Part shown: in pieces, positions 42,541 through 52,221 of the stretch
Numbering within the stretch: position 1 is the stretch's first letter
Layout: each line of letters opens with the position of its first letter
Assembly: GCA_017557425.1 (NCBI GenBank)
Contig: JAFYYU010000004.1
Coordinates: forward strand, 124,001 to 188,000
Length of the DNA stretch: 64,000 bases
Source of the DNA: Muribaculaceae bacterium
GTDB lineage: Bacteria > Bacteroidota > Bacteroidia > Bacteroidales > Muribaculaceae
Direction: 5' to 3'
Translations under genes and position numbers: made by a program
The notes under the pieces: generated by a model
Seen by the model: the letters and a program-made list of their open reading frames with translations, nothing else
The model's database searches: none
What the model was told of the DNA's origin: nothing

Positions 42541-43299
42541 TTAATTCACTTCCTGATTGTCGTTGAGACGCTGCCTTACCACTTCATAGATCATGATGCC
42601 TCCAGCAACCGACACATTCAGCGAATTGATGTGACCGAACTCGGGAATGAGCACCTGGGTGTCGCACAGTTTCATGATTTCGGGCGAAATGCCCTTATCC
42701 TCTGAACCAAGAATAATGGCGACTGGCCCGGTGAAATCGCTTTGTGTATAAGGTGTCTGGCTCTTATCGCTTGTGCCAACGACCTTAAAACCGCTGTCAC
42801 GCAGCAACCGCACCGCCTTGACGAGATTGTGCTCACGGCAAACGGGCAGATAATTGAGCGCGCCGGCCGAAGTCTTGACAGCGTCGGCATTGACGCTAAC
42901 GCTCTCGTGGTCGGGGATGACAATGGCGCTCACTCCTGCACACTCGCAGGTGCGGGCTACGGCACCGAAGTTGCGAACGTCGGTCACGCCGTCAAGCACA
43001 ACGATAAACGGATTCTCACCCTCATCAAACAGTTGGGGTACCACGTCCTCGAGACGGTAATAGGTCACAGCTGCCATCATGGCAAGCACGCCCTGATGGT
43101 TACGGCGGGTGATGCGGTCGATCTTTTGAACTGGGACACGTTGCACGGGCACGCCAAGAGCACGGGCCTGCTCGGTGATCGTCTTGGCCGTCTCGTCGTT
43201 GAATGTCTTGCTCAACAGGATCTTGTCGATATCTTTGCCGGCATCAAGCGCTTCGAGCACGGCATGAATTCCGTAGATGTATTGTGTCTTGTCAATCAT
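42541..43299 (-). CDS. rlmB: 23S rRNA (guanosine-2'-O)-methyltransferase, RlmB/TrmH type
   Basis: SpoU-family SPOUT methyltransferase (252 residues). N-terminal L30e-like RNA-binding domain with YIYGIHAVLEAL; C-terminal knot with motif 1 LDGVTDVRNFGAVARTCECAG, motif 2 ILGSEDKGIS and motif 3 IPEFGHINSLNVSVAGGI. G2251 of 23S rRNA is the likely target; closely related enzymes modify other sites. The ATG at 43299 lies 8 nt inside the recN end; the frame remains open upstream but there overlaps recN. Confidence 0.92.
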   Translation of the reverse strand: MIDKTQYIYGIHAVLEALDAGKDIDKILLSKTFNDETAKTITEQARALGVPVQRVPVQKIDRITRRNHQGVLAMMAAVTYYRLEDVVPQLFDEGENPFIVVLDGVTDVRNFGAVARTCECAGVSAIVIPDHESVSVNADAVKTSAGALNYLPVCREHNLVKAVRLLRDSGFKVVGTSDKSQTPYTQSDFTGPVAIILGSEDKGISPEIMKLCDTQVLIPEFGHINSLNVSVAGGIMIYEVVRQRLNDNQEVN

Positions 43300-44965
43300 T
43301 TGTCTTATGGTTGTGTTTGATAAGTGATTTCGCGTTCTCAATTGCGGCCTGGTCCAGCTTCTTGCCACTCAACATGCGGGCAATCTCGGTGATGTGTTCC
43401 TGCTGGTCGAGAGCCTCGACACGAGTGAGCGTCTCCTTGTCGGTGTCAGTCTTGTAAACCCGCAAGTGATGGTCTCCGTTGGCCGCTACTTGGGGCAGGT
43501 GAGTGATGGCGATAACCTGAATGGAGCGGGCAATGTCAGCCATCATTTCGCCCACCATATTAGCCACATCGCCGCTGACGCCGGTATCAACCTCGTCAAA
43601 GATGATGCTGGGCAATTGCATGTGACGGGCAATGATGGTCTTGATGCATAGCATGACACGTGATATCTCTCCGCCCGAGGCGATGTCCTTGACGGGCATG
43701 GGCTGCTGGTTCTTGTTGAAGGCCATCATGAAATTGACACTGTCTGTGCCGTTGGGCGCCAGCTCGGTCCCGGCAAATGCCACTTCAAAGGCGATATTCT
43801 TCATGCCTAATGGCGCGGCAAGGGCAAGAAACTCCTTTCCAAAGCGGTTGGCCGCATCGTGACGGCGAACTGAAAGTTGTGAGGCCAGGTCCATAGCCGC
43901 AGCGCGGTTCGCCTCCACTTGGGCCTCGAGTTCCTCGATGATGTCATCGTTGTGCTCAATTTCGCTCAATTGGCGCTCATAGTCATGTTGAATGCCAATG
44001 AGCTGGTTTACATCCTGGGCATTATGCTTGCGTTCCAGGGAATAAATGTTGTTCAACCGGTCATCGACACGTGCCAGCTCTGCAGGGTCATCGTTCAGCG
44101 TATCAACAATTGAACTGACGCTCAAAGCGATGTCCTTGAGTTCGATGAGAGCGCTTCTCACCCTGGCGGGCATTCCTTCAATCTCATTGAGGTTGTGTTC
44201 GGCCTCTTCCAGTTGTTGCGCAATCGTTGTGAGACGTTCCAGCACGCTGTTTTCCTCGCTGTTGAGATTATTCTCTACGCTCCACAAGGTCTCCTTGAGC
44301 GTAGTGATGTTGCTCAGCTTGTTTTGCAACGACTCCAACTGTTGGTCCTCGTCTGGTTGCAGCTGCATTTCCTGCAATTGGTTGAGTTGGAAACGGATGT
44401 AATCCTCGTCTCGCTTCAGCTGCTCCATCTCCTGCCGGGTCTTTTCAAGCAGGCTGATGGAGTTGCGGTAAGCAAGATAGGCATTGTGGTATTCTTCCAA
44501 CAACTGGTTGTTCTTGGCGATGTTGTCAAGAATCGACAGTTGAAAGGCCGGACGTGACAACAGCATGTTGCTGTGCTGGGAGTGGATATCAAGTAACCGG
44601 GTGCTTAATTCCTGGAGCATATTGAGCGATACAGGTGTGTCGTTAATGAATGCCCTTGAACGTCCTGTGGGTGACAATTCACGCCTGATCAGGCATTCAT
44701 GCTCATTCCAGTCAATGTCGTTGTCCTGAAAGAATCGTTCCAGCTTGTAGCCAGCGACGTCAAATGTAGCTTCGACAATCGTTTTGGCTGCAGTATCCCT
44801 GATTGTCCTGGTATCGGCACGCTCACCAAGTATAAGAGACAAGGCTCCCAGGATGATGGATTTTCCGGCCCCGGTTTCACCGGTAATGATGGTAAGACCA
44901 TTGTCAAACCCGATGTCGAGCTTGTAGATGAGCGCATAGTTAGAGATGTGCAGCTGTTTAATCAT
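43292..44965 (-). CDS. recN: DNA repair protein RecN
   Basis: SMC-like ATPase (557 residues) that acts at double-strand breaks. Walker A GETGAGKSIILGAL near residues 29-42; long central coiled coil (about 155-370); C-terminal signature DIASGGEISRVMLCIK and Walker B IIFDEVDTGVSG. Fifteen nt after the PorD gene; its end overlaps rlmB. Confidence 0.96.
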   Translation of the reverse strand: MIKQLHISNYALIYKLDIGFDNGLTIITGETGAGKSIILGALSLILGERADTRTIRDTAAKTIVEATFDVAGYKLERFFQDNDIDWNEHECLIRRELSPTGRSRAFINDTPVSLNMLQELSTRLLDIHSQHSNMLLSRPAFQLSILDNIAKNNQLLEEYHNAYLAYRNSISLLEKTRQEMEQLKRDEDYIRFQLNQLQEMQLQPDEDQQLESLQNKLSNITTLKETLWSVENNLNSEENSVLERLTTIAQQLEEAEHNLNEIEGMPARVRSALIELKDIALSVSSIVDTLNDDPAELARVDDRLNNIYSLERKHNAQDVNQLIGIQHDYERQLSEIEHNDDIIEELEAQVEANRAAAMDLASQLSVRRHDAANRFGKEFLALAAPLGMKNIAFEVAFAGTELAPNGTDSVNFMMAFNKNQQPMPVKDIASGGEISRVMLCIKTIIARHMQLPSIIFDEVDTGVSGDVANMVGEMMADIARSIQVIAITHLPQVAANGDHHLRVYKTDTDKETLTRVEALDQQEHITEIARMLSGKKLDQAAIENAKSLIKHNHKTND

Positions 44966-44980
44966 TGTTTTGCAGCTGTT

Positions 44981-45904
44981 TTAATTCTCTGATTTCTTGA
45001 TCTGTTCCAGTCGGTTGGTTTCACTGGGATAAACCTGGTACAACATTTCATATACCGCTTCCTTCTCCGACATGTTGGCCTTGCTGTAGATGTTGATGAG
45101 CTCGTCGAGCTTCGCATCCTTGAACATCGTCAGGCATACGGATAGTGGAGCCACAGCATAGATCTTTCCCAGATTTTCCAGCGTGTGGGTGATGGTTGAG
45201 CGTCCTTTGTCAACGGTTACCACCATTTGGTCTAGGCCCATACGATGGTAATCGTAGAGTATCTGTCGGATGGGTGCCGTCTGATTGTCAGTGTATGCGC
45301 TGAGCACAGCACTGCGGTTGTTGTTGTTGTCCTCAAAGGCTTTCCAACCGTTCTCGCCTGAGCTCTGAGCAAGGCGAACAACCTGTGCGGCCTTCTCGTA
45401 GTAGGGCGTTCCGCCATTGAGTTCAAACGAATCGAAATCCATGGCGATGATCATGTAGGCCCAAAAATTGAGAATCGCAGTCAGGTTATCTTCCATACTC
45501 ATCTCGTTAAACACCAATTGTTGTCCAGGTTCGAAATTGAAGTTCACTTTGGTGTCCCTGAAGTTGATAAGAGCAGTCGTATAGGTGCTGTTGAACACCG
45601 GGCGCTGGGATTGTATCTGCAAGTCTCCTTGCATTGCTCCACTGGCGTCGTCCCACGAACTGAGCGTCAACATGAGCTTGCAGTTGATTTTCTCATTTGT
45701 GCCAAATGTTGCATTAGTCCATTTGGTCGTGTTCATGTAGTCAGTAATCGACTGCTTGAGTTCGTTGAAGATATCCTTGCTACCGTTGGTGATTTTCTGG
45801 CTGTTGACTTCAACCTCGCAGTTGAGCTCGGTTGCTTCGTCATCGGCAACAGCAGTAAAGGCCCATAACAGGGCTGCCGTTAACAGCAAAAGTGTTTTTT
45901 TCAT
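44981..45904 (-). CDS. PorD/DUF4835-family protein
   Basis: A 307-residue exported protein with a signal peptide (LLLLTAALLWAFTAVA). The body matches the DUF4835 family, now linked to type IX secretion as PorD: ELNCEVEVNSQKI near the N-terminus and FEPGQQLVFNEMSMEDNLTAILNFWAYMIIAMDFDSF in the middle. It sits between coaBC and recN, the usual place in Bacteroidales, and overlaps the coaBC stop by 4 nt. No protein with an obvious T9SS C-terminal signal was seen in the window. Confidence 0.9.
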   Translation of the reverse strand: MKKTLLLLTAALLWAFTAVADDEATELNCEVEVNSQKITNGSKDIFNELKQSITDYMNTTKWTNATFGTNEKINCKLMLTLSSWDDASGAMQGDLQIQSQRPVFNSTYTTALINFRDTKVNFNFEPGQQLVFNEMSMEDNLTAILNFWAYMIIAMDFDSFELNGGTPYYEKAAQVVRLAQSSGENGWKAFEDNNNNRSAVLSAYTDNQTAPIRQILYDYHRMGLDQMVVTVDKGRSTITHTLENLGKIYAVAPLSVCLTMFKDAKLDELINIYSKANMSEKEAVYEMLYQVYPSETNRLEQIKKSEN

Positions 45905-47109
45905 TTCTCAGTCAGATACTTGTGTAAAACATCGATAATATCGTGGGCGACATCACGTTTTGACTTGCATTCGCCCTCAATCATCTCGCCTCGGTCAGTA
46001 AAAATGGTCACCTTGTTGGTATCGACCTGGAAACCCGCATTTTTGTCCCGCAGCGAGTTCATGACGATAAAGTTCAGATTCTTGCGTTCCAGTTTGCCTT
46101 GAGCGTTGGCTTGTTCATTGTCGGTCTCCAGAGCAAACCCTACAGAAACTTGGTCGGCACGTTTAGCCTGGCCAACGGCACGGGCTATGTCTGGGTTCAG
46201 TACAAGCTGTATCACGGGATTCTGTTGTTTTTCCCGCTTGATTTTACTGTCGGCGATGTTCTCCACCCGGTAGTCAGCCACGGCGGCACACAGGATGATG
46301 GCATCGCTTTGCGGCAGAGCCCGCATGACGGCGTCATGCATCTCGATGGCACTTGTGACGTCAATCCGCTCAATGTTTCCGTCAGGTGTCTTGAGACCAA
46401 CGGGACCGGCAACCAGGATGACATGGGCACCGCGCCTGGCGCATTCCTCAGCAAGGGCGAATCCCATTTTCCCCGAAGAGAAGTTGCTGATGTAGCGCAC
46501 GGGGTCGATTTTCTCGACGGTGGGGCCGGCGGTAATGAGCACGTTTTTATCTTTCAGGTCTTGACCTTGGGCGAAGAACCGTTCAAGTACCTTGATGATG
46601 TTCTCGGGCTCCTCCATGCGGCCTTTACCGATGAGATGGCTTGCCAACTCGCCCTCAGCCGGCTCAATGATGTAGTTGCCGTAGCTGGCCAGCAATTCCA
46701 GGTTACGCAGCGTGCTGGGGTGGCGCATCATATCCAGATCCATCGACGGGGCGATGAATACCGGGGCCTTGGCCGACAGGTAAGTGGTCACAAGCATGTT
46801 GTCGGCAACGCCATTGGCCATTTTCCCGATGGTCGAAGCGGTGGCGGGCGCAATGACTAAGGCATCGGCCCACAATCCCAGGTCCACATGGCTGTTCCAC
46901 TGGCCTGTATTCGCCGTGAAAAACTCACTGATGACGGGCTTGCCGCTCAAAGTCGAGAGTGTCAACGGTTGTATGAACTGCTTGGCATTGGGGGTCATGA
47001 TGACCTGCACCTCGGCGCCTGCTTTAATCAGCAATCGAGTAAGTGTGGCGCACTTGTAGGCGGCAATTCCGCCTGTGATGCCCAAGATGATGTGCTTGCC
47101 TTTCAACAT
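45901..47109 (-). CDS. coaBC: Bifunctional phosphopantothenoylcysteine decarboxylase / phosphopantothenate--cysteine ligase
   Basis: 402 residues covering two steps of CoA synthesis. The N-terminal flavoprotein half (CoaC) begins ILGITGGIAAYK and contains PSMDLDMMRHP. The C-terminal half (CoaB) starts near LKDKNVLITAGPTVEKIDPVRYISNFSSGKMG. The window thus has CoaBC and CoaE in neighbouring units. Confidence 0.97.
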   Translation of the reverse strand: MLKGKHIILGITGGIAAYKCATLTRLLIKAGAEVQVIMTPNAKQFIQPLTLSTLSGKPVISEFFTANTGQWNSHVDLGLWADALVIAPATASTIGKMANGVADNMLVTTYLSAKAPVFIAPSMDLDMMRHPSTLRNLELLASYGNYIIEPAEGELASHLIGKGRMEEPENIIKVLERFFAQGQDLKDKNVLITAGPTVEKIDPVRYISNFSSGKMGFALAEECARRGAHVILVAGPVGLKTPDGNIERIDVTSAIEMHDAVMRALPQSDAIILCAAVADYRVENIADSKIKREKQQNPVIQLVLNPDIARAVGQAKRADQVSVGFALETDNEQANAQGKLERKNLNFIVMNSLRDKNAGFQVDTNKVTIFTDRGEMIEGECKSKRDVAHDIIDVLHKYLTEK

Positions 47110-47127
47110 GATGTGTACAGTCTTGGA

Positions 47128-47910
47128 TTATTTTTTCTTGTACTGGATATACAACCGGGTGATGACTTGCTTGGTGTTCTCGGCAAAGTCGCTTTTCATC
47201 ATCCAGTCGTAGTAACCGAGATCGAGTCTGGTAAACACCTCTTCCACAGTTTTCCCCTTGTGTTTGCCAAAGTTGAACACGGGTTGCTTCTGCTCATTGA
47301 GGATGATACGTCCAGCCAGATCGACATTGCGGTTATGAGTCGAGTATTGCGACAGGTAGTCAACATCGTTCTGCAACGGATCGGCATCAGACGCATAGTG
47401 GTCGAGCTGGGCCTTGAGCACCTCGAGGGTGGTCTTGGCATCATCAGCAGCCGAGTGATGGTTCTCCATCGGGTGGCCGCAGTAGAAGATGCAGGCAGCT
47501 TCCAGATCACGTTTCTCGCGCTTGTGGAAGATGGTCTGCACGTCAATGAACTTATGTTGCGAGGGGTCAAAGTCCACTCCAGCCTTGCTCATCTCTTGGG
47601 CAAGCAGGGGGATATCGAAGTGGTTGCTGTTGAATCCGGCTATGTCGCTGCCCTCAAACACGCGTGCTATGTCATGTGCACGCTCCTTGAATGTGGGCTC
47701 GTTCTTCAGGTCCTCGTTAGTGATGCCATGAACATCGATGGCTTGTTGGGGAATCACCTTCTCGGGGTTGAAGCGGAAGGTTTGGCTCTCCTCCTTGCCA
47801 CCCGGGAACACCTTGACGTAGGACAATTCGATGATTCGGTCCTCGGTAATGTTCAGACCTGTCGATTCCAGATCAAAGACCACGAGAGGCCGTTTCAGGT
47901 TCAGTTCCAT
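47128..47910 (-). CDS. DnaQ-family 3'-5' exonuclease
   Basis: A 260-residue DEDDh exonuclease. Exo I VFDLESTGL (Asp and Glu ligands) near residue 11, Exo II GFNSNHFDIPLL and Exo III HHSAADDAKTT are complete. After the nuclease domain is a C-terminal part with FNFGKHKGKTVEEVF, a short domain also found in RNase T/exonuclease-type proteins of Bacteroidetes. Next to dnaN, it may proofread or trim DNA, but it is not a full polymerase subunit. Confidence 0.9.
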   Translation of the reverse strand: MELNLKRPLVVFDLESTGLNITEDRIIELSYVKVFPGGKEESQTFRFNPEKVIPQQAIDVHGITNEDLKNEPTFKERAHDIARVFEGSDIAGFNSNHFDIPLLAQEMSKAGVDFDPSQHKFIDVQTIFHKREKRDLEAACIFYCGHPMENHHSAADDAKTTLEVLKAQLDHYASDADPLQNDVDYLSQYSTHNRNVDLAGRIILNEQKQPVFNFGKHKGKTVEEVFTRLDLGYYDWMMKSDFAENTKQVITRLYIQYKKK

Positions 47911-47943
47911 TTTTGCGCTTAGATATCAGTAGTCAACGAGAGA

Positions 47944-49062
47944 CTAGATCATCATGGGCATCTGCAACACGATGAGGTCCTCTCCAGCCTTTTGCTCACT
48001 GGGTACAAACACACCTGCACGGGCGGGATCGAGAAGCTTGAGGAAGACGCCTTCGCAGTCGATGTTGTTCACCACATCGATGACATCGGCACTCTTGAAA
48101 CCAATGTTCATGGGCTCACCGTTATATTCACAGGCGATAGTCTCCTCGGCAGCAGTCGAGTGATCGACATCCTGGGCGGTGAGTACCACGTGGTCGGCAC
48201 TCAGGTCCAGACGCACCAGTCCGCCCACATTGGCGAAGACAGCCACGCGGCGAACAGCGTTCAACAAGGTCTGGCGGTCAACGGCCATGGTATAGGGGTT
48301 GTCCTCGGGGATGACCGAGTTGTAGTTGGGGTAGCGGCCGTTAATGAAGCGGCAAGACAGCTGATAATCGGCATTCTCAAAGGTGGCGCTGTTCTCGTCG
48401 ATAGTGATGTTCACCGGCTCTTCGCTGCCCTTGTCGAGCACGTTTGCCAAAATGGCTGCGGGCTTGGCCGGCAGGATGAAACTGCGTTCAAAGTCAGGTT
48501 TTACGTTGGTCTGACGGTAACGCACCAGCTTGTGGGAATCACTGGCCACGTACACAATCATGTCGGGCTTGATATCCCAGAAGATGCCTGTGAATTGAGG
48601 GTGCATATCATCTTTGCCCACAGCGAACAGGGTGTGGCCGATACCGGCTGCAATGCTCTTGGCAGGCAGGGAGAACTGCTTTACATCGTTGGCATTGGCA
48701 GCTTTCTCAGGAAATTCGTCACCATTCAGGGCCATAGCGTCATAGTAACCATTCAGGTAGGTCACCTTAACGGCGAGAGTCTCATCGTTGATCTCAAAGG
48801 TAAGGGCGGTGTCGGGCAGCTCCTTCAGTGAGTTAATGGTGCGCTTGACATCGATGGCAAATTTACCCGAGCCTTCTACATTTTGCACCTCAATGTTTGT
48901 GGTCAGGCGGGTCTCCATGTCGCTGCCAGTTACTACCAGACGGTCGCTTTGCAACTCGAACAGGAAATTGTCAAGGATTGCAAACGCGTTGTTGTTGCTC
49001 ACAACCTTGCTCACCGCATTCAGCCGATTGAGCAATAATTTACTTTGAACGTTGAATTTCAT
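47944..49062 (-). CDS. dnaN: DNA polymerase III sliding clamp (beta subunit)
   Basis: 372-residue ring-forming processivity factor. The three clamp domains are recognisable: MKFNVQSKLLLNRLNAVSKVV at the start, the central FTGIFWDIKPDMIVYVASDSHKLVRY, and the end QMPMMI. TATCTTTG on this strand at 49116-49123 is a good -7 box; no clear -33 partner was seen. First gene of the dnaN-rlmB run. Confidence 0.97.
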   Translation of the reverse strand: MKFNVQSKLLLNRLNAVSKVVSNNNAFAILDNFLFELQSDRLVVTGSDMETRLTTNIEVQNVEGSGKFAIDVKRTINSLKELPDTALTFEINDETLAVKVTYLNGYYDAMALNGDEFPEKAANANDVKQFSLPAKSIAAGIGHTLFAVGKDDMHPQFTGIFWDIKPDMIVYVASDSHKLVRYRQTNVKPDFERSFILPAKPAAILANVLDKGSEEPVNITIDENSATFENADYQLSCRFINGRYPNYNSVIPEDNPYTMAVDRQTLLNAVRRVAVFANVGGLVRLDLSADHVVLTAQDVDHSTAAEETIACEYNGEPMNIGFKSADVIDVVNNIDCEGVFLKLLDPARAGVFVPSEQKAGEDLIVLQMPMMI

Positions 49063-49169
49063 ACAGTTATGTCTCTTTATTTTGTGATTAATTTTTTGTT
49101 CAATCTTTTAACCTACAAAGATAGCTTTTTTTCTTAAAATGAAGGAACCCTTGTTAATAAAAAAACGAA

Positions 49170-49204
49170 AAAAAGCGTCATCGATTGCCTCGATAACGCT
49201 TTTT
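49170..49204. terminator. Terminator of the Omp28-like gene
   Basis: AAAAAGCGTCATCGA (49170-49184) pairs with TCGATAACGCTTTTT (49190-49204), 14 of 15 positions, around a 5-nt loop. The minus-strand side ends in a T-run, so it should stop transcription from 50321 before it reaches dnaN. Confidence 0.85.
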
Positions 49205-49277
49205 AAGTATTTGAGTAATGAAAAACTTTCTTTTTCAGCACTCTTTTTTAGTCATAGATACCTGGTGATGCTTCAGT

Positions 49278-50321
49278 TTAGTCATCATTACCGGTCAATA
49301 AGAGGTCGATGAGTGCAGTCACGTCAGCGATATTGATTTCTCCGTCAGGATCTACATCAGAGTTTTCCAAATTGATGGTTGTGGACTCGCTGTTCAGGAG
49401 ATAGTCGATAAGGGTCGTGACATCGCTGATATTTACGTTTCCGTCATCATCCACATCACCGATGATGATGGTTTTGAAATCGTCGATATAGCACCTGTTT
49501 GCATTAATGACTTTTTTGGTATCGGTATTGACAATAATGGCAATCACATGCAGGTTGTCCTTGTTCTGGATCAGAGCGGGCTTGGGCAGTTTGTTAAGTG
49601 TAAAGACATACTTGAAGGAGTAGTTCTCATAGGCCACAATACTTGAGGGCAGACTGCCTGTGACAGGACGGCTGGTGCCCACCAGCACATCATTGAAGTG
49701 CCAGCCTGTAACCGTTTCCGGTTTTTTGACCCATGGTCCTAGATATTTGTCCCTGGCATAATAAGAATATCCCGAATAATAATTATTCTGTTCCCAGCCC
49801 GAACCGGTGCCATACAGGTCATCAGCAATGAGCATAATCTCAATAGCATACTTGCCATTGTTGTCGTCAATAGTGAAATAACTGGAAACGTTCACTGCTA
49901 TGTCAGTCTTGTCGGCACTGGTCCACTGGGCTGTCACATCAATTCCGGCGATAACCTCAATATTGGCAAACTGCTGCATGTCTGAGACAATGCCACCTGA
50001 AGTGTTGCCAAAGCCGTACAAGGGGTCGACCTCGTATGTCCTGTCAACGAACGCTGTAGGGAAGCCATCAACATTGTTAGGATATTGGTTAGTATACATG
50101 ATTTCCATGGCATCTCCTTCGTGATAGGCCACACCGATAAAATCATCGCCGAAAGTCGAACTCAATAACTCCATGCCAACGATGCCTCTGACGCACCAGC
50201 CGCACCATGTGCCGGTATATTCTTCAATCAGCGGGCGGTGAATAGGGATTGAATCGTTGGCTGTAGCAGTAATTGTCATCAACCCAGCTACAAGTGAAAT
50301 TATGATTTTTGAAGTTTTCAT
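49278..50321 (-). CDS. Secreted Omp28-like thioredoxin-fold protein with dockerin-like tail
   Basis: A 347-residue protein with a signal peptide (IISLVAGLMTITATA). Residues about 30-115 resemble the Omp28/thioredoxin-like fold with the redox-type motif CGWC (EEYTGTWCGWCVRG) and the later GFPTAFVDR. A beta-rich middle follows. The last 60 residues are a duplicated EF-hand-like dockerin segment (GDVDDDGNVNISDVTTLIDY; DPDGEINIADVTALID), as in the proteins at 2939 and 5520, but with a different end (TGNDD). Single gene with its own terminator. Confidence 0.85.
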   Translation of the reverse strand: MKTSKIIISLVAGLMTITATANDSIPIHRPLIEEYTGTWCGWCVRGIVGMELLSSTFGDDFIGVAYHEGDAMEIMYTNQYPNNVDGFPTAFVDRTYEVDPLYGFGNTSGGIVSDMQQFANIEVIAGIDVTAQWTSADKTDIAVNVSSYFTIDDNNGKYAIEIMLIADDLYGTGSGWEQNNYYSGYSYYARDKYLGPWVKKPETVTGWHFNDVLVGTSRPVTGSLPSSIVAYENYSFKYVFTLNKLPKPALIQNKDNLHVIAIIVNTDTKKVINANRCYIDDFKTIIIGDVDDDGNVNISDVTTLIDYLLNSESTTINLENSDVDPDGEINIADVTALIDLLLTGNDD

Positions 50322-50341
50322 TGTGTCAATGTTTATTGTAA

Positions 50342-50381
50342 AAAGGCGTTAATGGCAATGAACGGAACCACTAACGCCTTT
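50342..50381 (-). terminator. Terminator of the DUF1015 gene
   Basis: AAAGGCGTTA (50342-50351) pairs with TAACGCCTTT (50372-50381), with an inner TGG/CCA extension. On the minus strand the stem is followed by TTTTTAC. It lies 21 nt after the DUF1015 stop. Confidence 0.8.
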
Positions 50382-50402
50382 GTATATCAATGGATAATCA
50401 AA

Positions 50403-51647
50403 TTAGTCCAGTTTGTGGATAATCAGACCTGAGCGCAACTTGGGCTCAAACCAAGTGGCTTTGGGAGGCATGATCTTGCCGCTGTCGGCTATGTCAATGA
50501 TCTGCTTCATGGTCACGGGGTAGAGTGCCAGAGCCATCTTCATTTCACCGCTGTCAACGCGACGCTTCAACTCGCCCAGGCCGCGGATGCCGCCAACGAA
50601 GTCAATACGATGGTCGGTGCGCAGGTCGGTGATGCCCAGGATATCGCGCAGGATATAATCGCTGCTGATGGTCACGTCGAGCACGCCGATGGGGTCATTG
50701 TCGTCATAGGTGCCCTCCTTGGCGGTCAACGAGTACCACTTACCACCCAGATACAGTGAGAAGTTGTGCAGCTTCTCGGGCTTGTAGATTTCGGTGCCCT
50801 TTTCCTCAACGATGAACTTATCGTTGAGTTTCTCCAGGAACTGCTCCTCGGTATTGCCGTTCAGGTCAACAACCACGCGGTTGTAGTCCATCACCTTGAG
50901 GTGGGACTGCGGGAAGCATACAGCCAGCAGATAGTTGTATTCCTCAGTGCCGTTGTGATTGGGGTCAGCCTTGGCTTTCTCTTCTCCCACGTGGGCGGCA
51001 GCAGCGGTGCGGTGGTGACCGTCAGCGATATAGAGGTAGGGTATCTCGCCAAATTCCTTGGTGATCGTGTAGATGGTTTCCTGGTCCTTGATGACCCACA
51101 GGGTGTGGCCGATGCCATCCTCGCTCACGAAGTCATACTCGGGAGTCGTCTGGGCGGTGCGGTCGATGATGTCCTCAAGAATTCTGTTATCGGGGAATGC
51201 CAGGAATACCGGCTCAATGTTCGCATTATTGATTTCGATGTGGTGCATGCGGTCAGCCTCTTTCTCACGACGGGTGAGCTCATGTTTCTTGATACGGCCG
51301 GTGAGGTAGTCCTCAACGCTGGCGCCTACTACGAATCCATACTGGGTGCGGCCATCCATCGTCTGGGCATAGATGTAGTAGCAGTCCTGGGTGTCTTGAA
51401 CCAGCCATCCCTTATCCTGGAACTTCTTGAAGTTCTCGACGGCCTTGTCATAGACTTTGGGCTCATGCTCACCAGTGCCGGGCTCGAAGTCGATTTCGGG
51501 CTTAATGATGTGATACAGACACATCTCGTTGTCGCCGGCTTCGGCGCGTGCCTCCTCGCTGGAAAGCACGTCGTAGGGCTTAGAAGCAACTTTCTCTACA
51601 TACTCTTTCGGCGGTCTCACGCCACGGAATGGTTTTACTTTAGCCAT
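50403..51647 (-). CDS. DUF1015-family protein
   Basis: A 414-residue cytoplasmic protein that matches DUF1015: VKPFRGVRPPKEYVEKVASKPYDVLSSEE-type start and the conserved YIADGHHRTAAA and DHRIDFVGG segments. In many bacteria the gene sits beside serA/serC, but not here. Biochemical role unknown. It lies downstream of fur in the same direction with a 53-nt gap, so it may be partly cotranscribed. Confidence 0.9.
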   Translation of the reverse strand: MAKVKPFRGVRPPKEYVEKVASKPYDVLSSEEARAEAGDNEMCLYHIIKPEIDFEPGTGEHEPKVYDKAVENFKKFQDKGWLVQDTQDCYYIYAQTMDGRTQYGFVVGASVEDYLTGRIKKHELTRREKEADRMHHIEINNANIEPVFLAFPDNRILEDIIDRTAQTTPEYDFVSEDGIGHTLWVIKDQETIYTITKEFGEIPYLYIADGHHRTAAAAHVGEEKAKADPNHNGTEEYNYLLAVCFPQSHLKVMDYNRVVVDLNGNTEEQFLEKLNDKFIVEEKGTEIYKPEKLHNFSLYLGGKWYSLTAKEGTYDDNDPIGVLDVTISSDYILRDILGITDLRTDHRIDFVGGIRGLGELKRRVDSGEMKMALALYPVTMKQIIDIADSGKIMPPKATWFEPKLRSGLIIHKLD

Positions 51648-51700
51648 GATAAAAATGAATTAACGGTTTTAAAAGTGTTAATATGATGTTTAATAAGTGA

Positions 51701-52213
51701 TTATCGTTTCTTGTTTTTCTCCTCCTCTTTCTTAGCCTGAGCTGTGCGTTTTGACTTACGGGCGCAGGTGCTGCACGTTCCATAAACGTACAGGCTGTAG
51801 TGGTCGGTGTTGAAGGCATTGAAACGGCGGGCGTTCATGAACGCGGCGAAATTGGGATCCCTGACCTCCTTCACTCTGCCGCAGATTGAGCAAATCAAGT
51901 GGGTGTGGGGCAGGGTGATGCGTTCATATTGGGCCTGCATGCCCTCAAACACATGTCGGCGAAGCATCTTGGCGTCCATCAGCAACTCGACAGTATTATA
52001 AACTGTCGATCGGCTCACACGAAAACCATCCTCCTCAATCATCTGCTGCAACTCCTCGATAGTGAAGTGACCATTGATGGCCAGTATGCGGTTCAAGATG
52101 GCATAACGCTCGGTGGTCCTGCGCATGCCACGGGAGTCCAAAAATTCATTGAACTTGCGCACAACAGGGTTGCTGCGGCTAGCTAAATCATCGATATTTG
52201 GATTGGTTTTCAT
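51701..52213 (-). CDS. fur: Fur-family transcriptional regulator
   Basis: A 170-residue winged-helix repressor. DNA-binding domain at about residues 15-90 (RTTERYAILNRILAINGHFTIEELQ; VSRSTVYNTVELL). Zinc-binding pairs CSICGR and CSTCARKS are present. The tail is Lys/Glu-rich. It could be Fur (iron) or a Zur/PerR relative; the sequence alone does not decide. The promoter at 52222-52253 supports the ATG at 52213. Confidence 0.88.
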   Translation of the reverse strand: MKTNPNIDDLASRSNPVVRKFNEFLDSRGMRRTTERYAILNRILAINGHFTIEELQQMIEEDGFRVSRSTVYNTVELLMDAKMLRRHVFEGMQAQYERITLPHTHLICSICGRVKEVRDPNFAAFMNARRFNAFNTDHYSLYVYGTCSTCARKSKRTAQAKKEEEKNKKR

Positions 52214-52221
52214 TGGTGTGA

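Noticed and set aside
49170..49204. Candidate attenuator for dnaN
   Set aside because: The hairpin lies upstream of the dnaN -7 box, so it cannot be in the dnaN leader; it fits better as the terminator of the Omp28-like gene.
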